This document shows, piece after piece, positions 9,001-17,952 of a DNA stretch of 20,158 nt. The DNA comes from Reticulomyxa filosa. Taxonomy: Eukaryota; Foraminifera; Reticulomyxidae. Every line of letters begins with the position of its first letter. The first letter of the stretch is position 1. The notes under the pieces are model-generated. The model saw nothing but the letters and a program-made list of their open reading frames with translations. It was not told the DNA's origin and ran no database searches. The position numbers and the translations under genes are program-made. Location of the stretch: assembly GCA_000512085.1 (NCBI GenBank), contig ASPP01004634.1, positions 1 to 20,158 on the forward strand, read 5' to 3'.

Positions 9001-11588
9001 TTGCTGCCAGAGACTCTCGCAGTCCATGGTATTGGCGGCAATGAGGTTCCATTGATCTAGATATTCCGCGCCGTTCATGCTATATGTTCGTTCATCGTTC
9101 AGCACATTCGATCCGAAATACGAGTTATACAAGCACAGATTTGAAAACGCCACAAAGAACGCAAACCAGTTCTGACCCAACAGTTGTGAGTAATTGGGAT
9201 TGATCACAAGTATATTGTCGCTAATGTTGCTTCGTATCAATATCACGTCGTCAAACACAATGCCTTGAACCTCTGCTACGTCTTGTGCAAGTAATATATT
9301 CTTATAGACGAACCATTCTGATATTGTCACTGGACAACCACGTTGTTGCCAGTCCAATTGGTCGTTATATGCCAATGTCATCCATTCTTTTGTTTTGTTT
9401 TTTTTTTAAAAACAAAAAAAACAAAAAAACAAATACAAATTCTACAATAACAACAAAAGAGAAAGAGAGAGAGAGAGAGGAAAATGAACTCGAAACCTAT
9501 GGTGATACTGCCTTGATCGGACGTGGTTGGCTCATGAATTTCCGAAAAGGATAACAAAGAATTATTACTGATTTCAACGTACGAATATTTGTACGTGGCG
9601 GATATGGACACCGTCGTGTGGATATTGAATATGATACTAGTCGAGCTTTTGATTGTCACGTTTTTCCAAGTCATCACTTTAACGTCGAGTAGATAAAAAC
9701 TGAGAGCTCCGCAATACTGCATATCCCACTATTTCCATTGCACGCACATGCACATACATATACGTATATATGTACATATATACGTGTATGTGTATATGTA
9801 TAGATATCTTAGCTAACGTTAGAGAATTGCACTTTGGTTTCAACCAAGTCTTGAGAAGACAGTCTGATAAATCGCACTCCTCGATTGTCATTAATATTGG
9901 AACGGCGTACGGTCAAATTGTTGAGCAGGAGTTGGGCAGGATTATAGAGTTGGATCAAGTCTCCTTCCCATTCGCTATCTGCAATGTACCAGTTCTGAAC
10001 CAACACAACCGCAAACGGAACAGACATCTGCAGCCATGGATTGCGCATTAGGCATCCATTCATTTCAATGCCTGTCAGGTTTAGCACTATCGTGTTGGTC
10101 AATGCATTCGACGTGCTTAGATATATCATTGGCGTCGACGACATTATATTGCTCCAGGTTTGGTCGTGTTCAAACGATACGTTTTGAAACGTCACATTCA
10201 TTTGAAAGCGCTTTGTTTTTTTTTTTGCACACTATTGCTTATGTCAGTCAAACAACACCGTAAAAAATACATGTGTCATTTGGACTCCGAAACTGAGTTT
10301 GTGCTTGTTTCATCGAAGGAATTACTATCTTGCCACCAAAACACCATAAACTCGTCCAAAAAGCGGGTGTTCTTCACCACAACTGAGGTTACGGCGTAAA
10401 TGTCCATCAAATGAGGTCTTCCAATCACAAATATCGACCCATCCAAAATACTCTGTCCAATTTCACATCTGTCCACTGTCAGCATTACATTCGTGGCAAA
10501 GCCATCATCCAATATTATACTCTTTCAATCGTTCATTTTGTCATTTGTGTAAATTTTTTTTTTTTTTTTTTTTAAAAAAAGGGCTATAAATTATCCTCAA
10601 CACCACTCTTAATTGTCAACTGTATAGGCTTGGTTGCTGTCAAATCGACTCTCAGAAATGTACAGCGATGTATGTAGTATCGGAAGAATGCGGCAATATG
10701 AATGCCGAGGACGAGAAAACATTCTGCACAAATGTGCAGCGGTGCACGGATCGCGTAGTTGTAAATGGGTCCATATTTGTGTTCAAGGCAAATACACAAT
10801 CTTGCATATGCATGCGCGTGCTGTGGCAATAGTCCATATTAATAGCGCCATTGCAAATCACTTGTGTCAACCAGCTTTGCAAACTGCAATTATAAACGAA
10901 TGCCGACGTCATTCGAATTTCTCTGGAATTTTCTGTCGGGTCACTTCCAGTGTAAGGATTAATGCTAAGCAATGGTGTGTTCAAAAACATCGACATGTTC
11001 TTACTTACCGCTTCTGCTGATTCTTGGATATTTTGTAATGTCCAATCCTTCAATTCCAGTGCCTCCACATAATCACTTATTACAAATAATGCATTAAAAC
11101 CTTAACTCCAATGTAACACAACACATATTTTGGGGTTTTTAGATTTGCATGCATATAAGGAAAGTATACACACACACACCAGTTCTGGATTGATATTCCA
11201 TTTTCGTTTCTACACTCTTGTACCGATAGGACAGATTGGTATAAACATTGTCCAAATGTAAGTGATTTATTGACATATTCACGCCGGTTGTGTGAGTTGT
11301 CGTGTCCAAAAACAAGTAGTTCACAAACATGCAATTCACAAAGGATAAATTGAAGTTCAGCTCGATTCTCATTATTTCCATATTGCCTTCTTTGTCGGAG
11401 AGCGTCACACTACAGTTAGAACTGGGAACTGAAGAGTTGAAGTCAATCGGAACATACGTTAGCTTTACTGCGCTTTGCTGTCCAATTGTCTCGATTATTT
11501 CATGCACTGTGCATGTGCATGGTGTCAGATCCAACGATATAGCACTCCCAGCAAAAATTGAAAGCAATAGCAAGCTAATTGTAGACAT
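6074..11588 (-). CDS. Large receptor-like protein: signal peptide, beta-helix-like ectodomain, Cys-rich stalk, multi-pass membrane domain
   Basis: Eight exons: 11588-11180, 11100-10602, 10521-10294, 10210-9818, 9716-9497, 9386-8702, 8576-8121 and 7994-6074, about 1600 residues. The ATG at 11588 opens a signal peptide (MSTISLLLLSIFAGSAIS). Residues ~30-960 carry recurring short strands such as DCVFALN, RCTFVQN and NVSFEHD, with many N-glycosylation sequons, as in right-handed beta-helix ectodomains. At about 1025-1141 sits a Cys-rich module (CPQGYGTF, CSPCVPGTFN, CESCP, CEGG, PLCGAC, CAKC) like GCC2/GCC3 or TNFR-type repeats. Eight or nine hydrophobic segments follow from ~1144, with an Asp-Asn repeat in one loop, and a basic C-terminus. 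Such fusions occur as orphan surface proteins in protists; function unknown, sensing or adhesion inferred. All other junctions match in phase, but exon 2 changes frame near 10650 (frameshift, or an extra 62-nt intron). Confidence 0.82.
6918..6957. repeat. ATC-ATT trinucleotide-type repeat coding Asp-Asn
   Basis: About six tandem TATCAT units lie inside the last exon of the receptor-like gene. On the coding strand they read as alternating GAT and AAT, giving an Asp-Asn repeat in a hydrophilic loop between membrane segments. The repeat is in frame and the domain continues on both sides, so it is translated. Confidence 0.8.
8005..8063. repeat. GAA and CA simple repeats in the last intron of the receptor-like gene
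   Basis: A (GAA)n tract at about 8007-8027 is followed by A-rich sequence and a (CA)n tract at about 8042-8063. Both lie within intron 7 (7995-8120). On the coding strand they form a TG-rich tract and a TTC-rich pyrimidine tract just before the acceptor at 7995. Confidence 0.75.
9398..9480. repeat. T/A tracts and AG repeat in intron 5 of the receptor-like gene
   Basis: A run of ten T (9398-9407) meets an A-rich block, and an (AG)n repeat lies at about 9459-9480. All of this is in intron 5 (9387-9496). On the coding strand the order is donor, CT repeat, T-rich block, A-rich block, acceptor. Confidence 0.7.
9748..9806. repeat. TA/CA microsatellite in intron 4 of the receptor-like gene
   Basis: An imperfect ACATAT/GTATAT repeat fills most of intron 4 (9717-9817). 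It resembles the tracts near 1131-1172 and at the right edge of the window. Confidence 0.7.
10554..10580. repeat. T20 followed by A7 in intron 2 of the receptor-like gene
   Basis: Twenty T are followed directly by seven A within intron 2 (10522-10601). The tract is self-complementary and could fold back in the transcript. Confidence 0.75.
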
Positions 11589-11790
11589 TTTTTAGCCTCT
11601 TGTCCCTTGTAACAAAAATTCTACAGCCAGTTCTTCCTGAAGTACACCAATAAATAATATAAACGTAAAAACTTGTAAACTGTGATTCCTATTTCAAGTA
11701 TTGACACTTGGTAGTTGTTGATATCTTTAAAACTGTTGTTTTGAAGGAGCGACCAAAGTTCATTACAATAATACCGTTAATCTCTGAGGC
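11589..11790. promoter_or_regulatory. Divergent promoter region between the receptor-like and CSRNP-like genes
   Basis: These 202 bases separate two outward-facing start codons: the ATG at 11588 on the minus strand and the ATG at 11791 on the plus strand. Both promoters and both 5' untranslated regions must fit here unless there are upstream non-coding exons. An AT-rich stretch near 11649-11672 is the only TATA-like part. The role is inferred from position, not from a recognised motif. Confidence 0.5.
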
Positions 11791-13600
11791 ATGGCAGAAA
11801 ATACAAATATAGAAATCCCTTTTGCGTCACAATTTAAACCAACACGCTCCATCCTAAAGACAAAACCCGTTGCAGTGTCTGTCAGTTTGGTAAAAAAAAG
11901 CTGACAACGCAAAAACAGAGAACATACCGATCAGCATTGTTTTTGTTTGTTTTATAGACAGGTAAAAAGATTATGATTAATGAAATGTATTGGTGGGAAC
12001 GTTTAGTAGACTTGTTCATTATTCTTGAGAGTTTTTTTTTTTGGGTAGAGGTGCCATCTTCCGCGTAATCATTGTGAAAAAAAATGCATAACTGTAAAAT
12101 GATTGATGAACCAGGGACAATGAGCCCGCATTGGTCAGTGACAGTACTCTCAATCGTGTACGTTTTGGACAAGTCGAGGTATTGGAGTTTGAGCAAGAAG
12201 TTGGAATTGGGTCGCAAGGTGTTCCAGAAAAAGGTATTCCCTCAAGAAAAGTTGGCGAGATTTTTTTTTTTTGTCACCCTTCGCACTTTTATTTGAATGC
12301 AAGTTTAAAACGGGTTATAAATGTGTTGTACATAGGTGCGGCTAGCTTACATTTGGGAAAGTTGATAAACTACAATTCACAAGTACCTGTTGAAGCGTTT
12401 GAAATTGAACGGAGATCAAAGTTCTTTCAACGTGCGGTCGAACTCAAAGGACCAAATGTTGAGGTGCAAGAAGATGAGCTATACACTCGAGGACGAAAAG
12501 ATGAGTTTTTTCGGAGTTATACACATGAAGGTCGCATTCAAAAATATCAAAGCGTCAATCAGTTATTGTTTTATTGGAGAGAAGAGAAAAAGAAACTATT
12601 TTTTCAATTGTCAAAAGGAAACAAGGTTTGTTTTTGTTTGTTGGCAGAGGAGCAAAAATTTGTGCGGAGCAGTTAAAAAAGGAGACGCAAGAACTGGAGT
12701 TTATTCGTAATAGTCGCATGCGTGTTGGGTGTACGTGCAAGCCGATCAATCAGTTGTCCGCCTTAGAACTCAGAAAAGTGTTGGGTATTCAATCTCGTTT
12801 TACCTTTTTGTCTTAGCCTTTGCTTCCATCTGAGGGTATAAACAAATTTTTCGATGGAGACAAGAAAAGGGAGACGAGAAAACAAGTACTTTTTTTGTGT
12901 TGTTGTTGAAAAAAAAAAAACAACAGAAAAGTATGGCTTGAAAAGTGACGGAAATCGTAAACTGTTGCAGAATCGTGTTAGAGATGAATTGTTGCAAAAT
13001 AACCCTCCTGCTGTGCGCTTTCGTGATTGCTTCACTTTATGTGAAAATGCTTTGCCGTCTGAATGGACGGCGAAACCACGACAACTTGCTACTATTAATG
13101 CTAACAAATCACTTCGACGTCGAAGAACGAACGCACATGTTTCTAAATTTTAGTTGAGTGGTATTTGTTATTTTATCTTTATATATGCATGTAATGTCTC
13201 TTAAGAAGACCGGTCTGCTTGAATATGTTTGTGCATCCAAAGCTCGCTGGATCAATGTTGCTGGGACGACTCATGTGAATGCGCACGAAGTGGTATTCGC
13301 TGTCAGGATAGAGGCTTTTGCGGCTGTTTTACGTATCGAAAACCTTGCACCAATCCTAATGGGCAATATATTTGCAAAGCACCACATTACTCGAAACATA
13401 TTATCGAAGAGTGGGCACAAGAGTACAGCAATGCATTCTCCTGCGAAAATGATCAAATTGACATTACTTCTGGAGACAATCCATTAGGAAAAGAAAAAGG
13501 GGAAAATGAAATGACCAAAACTTACACTAATATATTTCCAGAGACATTTCAACAAAAGGATTATTTAGTGACAAATCTACAAACAAACGAAAATAAATAA
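11791..13600 (+). CDS. CSRNP-like (cysteine/serine-rich nuclear protein) with SILK and RVxF motifs and a SAP-like insert
   Basis: Exons 11791-11889, 12051-12064, 12139-12233, 12336-12567, 12648-12784, 12927-13152 and 13243-13600 join in phase to 386 residues. The N-terminal signature is RVRFGQVEVLEFEQEVG (44-60), then GVPEKGAASLHLGK (66-79), matching the CSRNP pattern of a Val/Phe strand, VPS, Gly and sLgmG. ELEFIRNSRMRVGCTC (162-177) matches the family's QSRxxCGC segment. The last exon gives CCWDDSCECARSGIRCQ (273-289), CGC and PCTNPNG (302-308), matching CSCxxAGIxCQ...CGC...C.NPxG. CSRNPs are nuclear transcriptional regulators, so a nuclear, DNA-linked role is inferred. SILK (20-23) and RVRF (44-47) fit PP1 docking motifs; human CSRNP2 is also named PPP1R72. 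Between the Cys blocks, residues 183-215 resemble a SAP motif. The second exon (14 nt) is inferred from phase; the other junctions look good. Confidence 0.85.
12051..12064 (+). other. Candidate 14-nt microexon of the CSRNP-like gene
   Basis: The first exon ends in phase 0 at a TTG|GTAAAA donor, but the next recognisable exon (12139) needs phase 2. A 14-nt segment between GGGTAGAG and a GTAATC donor has exactly the length needed and adds Val-Pro-Ser-Ser plus two bases of a further codon. It divides an otherwise 249-nt gap into introns of 161 and 74 nt. Confidence 0.5.
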
Positions 13601-13601
13601 A
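13592..13601 (+). terminator. AATAAA polyadenylation signal candidate of the CSRNP-like gene
   Basis: Two overlapping AATAAA hexamers (13592-13597 and 13596-13601) overlap the stop codon TAA at 13598-13600. Both match the canonical hexamer, but it occurs often by chance in sequence this AT-rich. Confidence 0.35.
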
Positions 13602-14533
13602 GATATCGTGCAATTTTAAACCATTTAAACATAAAACTTTTTGCTCGTCTTTGTTGACTCTACAAAAAATTGCACAAATGTTTATGTTGCATGTTATGAC
13701 TCCAATCTTGTGTTCATTAATTTTTTCTTAAACTTGGGACTTTTACTAAAGTTTTTGAAGTAAAGTCTGAACAAGGGCACGAAAAATAAAAATTTACGTA
13801 TAAATAAAAAATAAGCTTATTTAAAAATGAGTACTAGATTCTTTAAAGAGTTATTCCTTTAATGCAGTTTAATTTTTTTACAAAATCAAGTGAACCAATA
13901 GCAGATAGAACAACCAGATGAATCTTTTCTACTAGAACGGTAGAAAAGCTGTGATGTTGAAACAAACGTTTGGGTTCCTTGAACTAATTTTTTTGAAAAT
14001 TTAATTGTGTGAACATACGTGCATCACTGCATCTTTTTCTCAGTGTTTAACTTTTGGCGTAGCTTTTCACGCATGTGGTTATACTTGCTTCAAATTTTTG
14101 CTATTGTTAACTTTGTTTAATTGAACAGGCGCAACCAACTTTAATTAAAACAAATTGGTTCAAAAATATAACTTTTTTAAGCTAGTAATTTTACTGTTTA
14201 GCCAAGCTTGGTGGTTATATATTGTCACAAGTGAAAAAGGTCTATCTTGTCCAAAATAAATGAATTTGAAAAATAATCAGTTTTTACAATACATTTTCAC
14301 GTGAATATTTCTTTTTTTCTCAACAAAAAGATTATGATTGTTTGATCTTAGAATTTTTGCAAATTGTGAATTCTGGATTTGAAAACTGAAACAATTGCCA
14401 AAAACATCAGGCAATTGTATAAATGTTATGATCAAAATACTTTAACACTGATGAAATTATATATAATGATTTAATCATAACAAAGACAAGTGCTGTAAAA
14501 GATGTAATTGAAATTACTATCAATAAAACTTTC
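13601..14533. other. AT-rich spacer between convergent genes
   Basis: This holds the 3' flanks of the CSRNP-like gene (plus) and the DUSP-like gene (minus). A perfect inverted repeat lies at 13924-13948. Otherwise it is AT-rich, without long open frames of protein-like composition and without a recognisable RNA gene. Confidence 0.55.
13924..13948. repeat. Perfect 9-bp inverted repeat (possible hairpin)
   Basis: CTTTTCTAC at 13924-13932 is exactly complementary to GTAGAAAAG at 13940-13948, with a 7-base loop. It sits about 320 bases past the CSRNP-like stop codon and 590 bases past the end of the convergent gene. Confidence 0.6.
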
Positions 14534-17474
14534 CTAGGATTTTATTGACATTGGTTTTTTTTCCACGATTACGATGCAATTTGGCGCTGCTTGATCTTTG
14601 TTTTGAATGCACAGATTGGATAGATCCAAAGGACGAAGTGTAGTTTTTCCAAGTTTCAAATCCCTCGGTAATTTTCGGGGCGGATTTTGGCCTATTTTTT
14701 TGGGTAAAAATACGACAAAAGAAAATTTATTAGAGTGTCTAGGTTTTTTTATTGCTTTAAACAAAACACTGCATTCAAATTTTTAAAAATCACAAAAGAT
14801 ATTGATTTGCCTGTCATTGATCGATCTGCTGTTCATTGTCGAAATTGATTTGTGTTTATCTGCAAGCATGTCATCAGATGAGTTTTTTTGCAGCTTCTCC
14901 AACCCGAAATTCTGTGTGATTGCGTCAGCATCGCCTGCATTGAGAGCGTGTGGTGAACGTTTGCGGGAACTACTTACACTGGACTCAATTGGAATTGAGG
15001 CAATATTGTGGATGCTCAATGAATGCAATTTTACCACAGACTCTTTTTGATCTTTTGTCTTGTTTTTTTTGGAATCCAACAGTTCATTTTTTAAAATCGG
15101 GCTTGTAGAAACAGGTCCTAAGGTAGAACAGTAAACATTAGGCTAGTGAAGTGATGAAAATTTTCATTTTTTTCTTCCCTCGCGAAAGCGTACTGTTTCA
15201 CGCGCATTGCGCTTTCAAGGAAGAAAATAACAACAATAAAAGTACATACTTTGTTTGGTCAAGTTGCCCACTGATGCAATTTCGTATCCAACGTTTATAT
15301 CAGTTTGACTAAAACCGTAATTTTTTTCAATTGCAGCACTTCCTTTTTCTGCTCTGTGAAACTGAGCTCCTTTGTTACCAATGAGGTTGGAATTTGTTGT
15401 GCTTAAGTCACGAGCTTTGCGTGGCATTTGAAAACCTGACCACGAATTGCTAAGATTACCACTGAAAGAACTGGGTGACACGGAAGACGTGGAACCAATG
15501 TCGGTAAGCGCTCGATTTGGGAGCTGCACCTAGCGTTGCACATTTTCAACTTAGGCCATGGATGCTTTTTAAAGAAAAAGAGAGAGATAGTAATAATAAA
15601 ACAAACATCAGGAAAAAGTTTTTCTTCGGAGACCATGGGAGGCTCATATTTATTTTCGTCGCGAATTAACGCTTCTTTTTGATATCTGTTTTTAGATGTC
15701 GCATTGTTTTTCAAAGTCAAATTTGCCAACAACGTACCCGCTTTATCAATGGATTGACTCCCTAAGAAAAGTGTTGCAATAGTGAGACACACGTATACAC
15801 GCAATTTTTTCTTGGGCTTCAATGTATTCATGATGCAAGAAAAAAAAATGAGAAAAAGTAACCATCGCTCGCTGTAGCCAACAAACTTAATGGCCTAGTG
15901 GTTTTTGCGAGATAAAATGAATCTGCATGGGCAGTGTTATGATGGAATGATTCCGAACATGTTGATACCTGCGAGGTAATTGGCAGTCGGAGTAAATTCT
16001 TTATATCGTCGACACTTGTTGCTTTACTGTTATTGTTTTTGCTGCTGTCATCACCACTGTGCACTCTTTCTATGCTTAGGCCCAGATGTAGACAAGGGCT
16101 TGGATCTGTTTTACCACCGTTTTTTAAAATTGATTTTTTTGGCCGCAAGGTTTGGTCAATGGGCGCTAAGTTTTTTTGAGCTTGATTCGGAATTTTTGTT
16201 TCATTTCCAAAAGTGTACCCGCCTTTGCTTCGAGAAAGAGGTGAGCCCTCGACATTCTTTACAAAATGAGTTCCGAAGCCATGGGGCTGCTTCAAACGAC
16301 TAGGAGCTGTAATTTGGCACGAATAAACACAAAGAATCAATTGGAAAATGTTGCTACTTCAACAGTGCTTTCCCTTTTTTTTAAGAAAGCGTTTATTTCA
16401 TAACTTGTAACCACAGTAGGGCTGGCGGGCTCAGTAAATGGAAACTCTTCTACCAGGCGAGTGTTCCAAGACACTGCTCTTCGAGGATTATTGGCAATAC
16501 ATTTTGTTGCTAATTCCTCGTCTGAAACAATTATATGACCATTCAAGAACTATTTGCATAACACAAACACACCAATTCAGCAAAAATCTAAAATCGCAAT
16601 TTTTTGTTGTCCTAACTGTATTTCGAATAACCAACTCGTATTCATTGGTCACTTTCGTGCACCAGCGCAACTCAATTGTTGATTCTTTTTCTGTTTCCGC
16701 TCTTTAATGAAACGCACAAGAAAAAAAAAAGAAAAGCACATATCGACAAATTGCCAGAGATGCCACTCAACTCAGACACTTTGTTGCATTTTTCTAATTG
16801 TTTGATAAAATAAGGTTTTGGATTACATTCGGGTCGTTTGTAAGAAATGTATTCTAAAGACTTGACAACTGACCAATTAAATTTGAGCATCAGATATGCA
16901 GCTACTGCTAAGCAAGAACGAGCTGTATTGTAATATGTACATATATTCTTACAGCAAAAGAAAAATATAAAAGGGAGTACGTACAGTCTCCTTGCACTGA
17001 ATGCACCAAAACACTGTGGCCACGGTTCAAGGCATTTTCAATGAATTTGTAAATTTGACGTACAGTTTTACCCTATTTGTAGAAAAAACACATATCATTT
17101 TAAACTTGATTTGATTTTTTTCAAGCTCACCTAAAACTCTAGACTCTTTTTTTTGTTTTGTTTATAACCTGTGAGTCAAAAATAGTACACGTCTTCGAAT
17201 CAAACCATCGAAAAGTCAAATAGCGAATGCCAAATCTTGCAAAAAGATTAGGAATCGAAGTGCCTGCACAATTAACAATATATTTACATTTGACAGACAT
17301 TAAAAAATCGAGATCGTGTGCGGCCTGCTGATTTCCAAGAAAAACGCCATCGATGATTTTATTAGCGTTTATATGCAAATAGTAAAAGGGCAAATTGGGT
17401 GGGAGCAATTGTCCGTTATTTTCCAATTGAAATCGTGAAGAAATTTCATTTGAAGTAGGCATGGCTTCGGTCAT
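14534..17474 (-). CDS. Dual-specificity phosphatase fold protein with Cys-to-Ser active site (probable pseudophosphatase) and long disordered tail
   Basis: Working exons: 17474-17169, 17072-16985, 16922-16767, 16699-16617, ~16516-16405, 16306-15969, ~15816-15607, 15529-15250, 15117-14794, 14691-14534; about 684 residues. The DUSP domain covers roughly 39-180: IIDGVFLGNQQAA (40-52), YIVNCAG (65-71), IRYLTFRWFDS (83-93, possible general-acid Asp), FIENALNRGHSVLVHSVQGD (112-131), then SRSCLAVAAYLM (132-143) and KRPECNPKPYFIKQLEK. The P-loop reads HSVQGDSR where HCxxGxxR is expected, so the nucleophilic Cys is Ser while the Arg is kept. Catalysis by the usual phosphocysteine route should fail; a phosphopeptide-binding or regulatory role is inferred. 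Conserved-looking pieces continue (LVIRNT, PRRAVSWN). The rest is Ser/Asn/Lys-rich and probably disordered, with KKSILK near 305-310. Exons 3-5 and 7 have alternative boundaries, and the tail might belong to a separate gene. Confidence 0.78.
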
Positions 17475-17952
17475 TGCTGATTCAATACGGAGACGAAGGA
17501 GGAGAAACACGAAGAAAAAAATTATGTATAACAATTTTTTGCTTTTTATTCTTTTTATTTTTCACTCAAATAATCTACTAATTGGAATAAGATTGTGAGT
17601 AGCGTGCCTTTTTTTTTTGTTTGGAAAAAAAAATCGTTGAATCGGCTTTTTTGTGAAAATAGGATGATGAGTCCAAGTGAACGTTGCAAAAAAAACAAAA
17701 AAAAAAAGAAACATAAAAAAAAAAATACTGAGAAACTTTTCAAATGAAAAAAAAAAGAAATGTTTTAAAAAAATGTTTACGGAAATATTATTTCTTTTTT
17801 AAGGCACAGTGCACTCTTATAAAAAATGATGTTTCGATGACTTGATGTGAAAATTAAGAAAGTACTACAAAAAGATGGAGGAACATGTGTTTGAAAAGGA
17901 AAGTATAGAAAGAAGCCAAGTTTTTTTGTTTTCAATACTTTTAATTTTACTG
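17475..17952. other. Low-complexity spacer
   Basis: This lies between the DUSP-like start codon and the sulfotransferase stop codon. About 17540-17785 is dominated by A- and T-runs. Open frames there encode only Phe/Lys-rich low-complexity peptides. The region should include the DUSP-like promoter, but no motif stands out. Confidence 0.5.

Noticed and set aside
15184-15216. Inverted repeat GAAAGCG/CGCTTTC
   Set aside because: Only seven pairs with a 19-base loop, inside an intron of the DUSP-like gene; not enough to claim a structured RNA.
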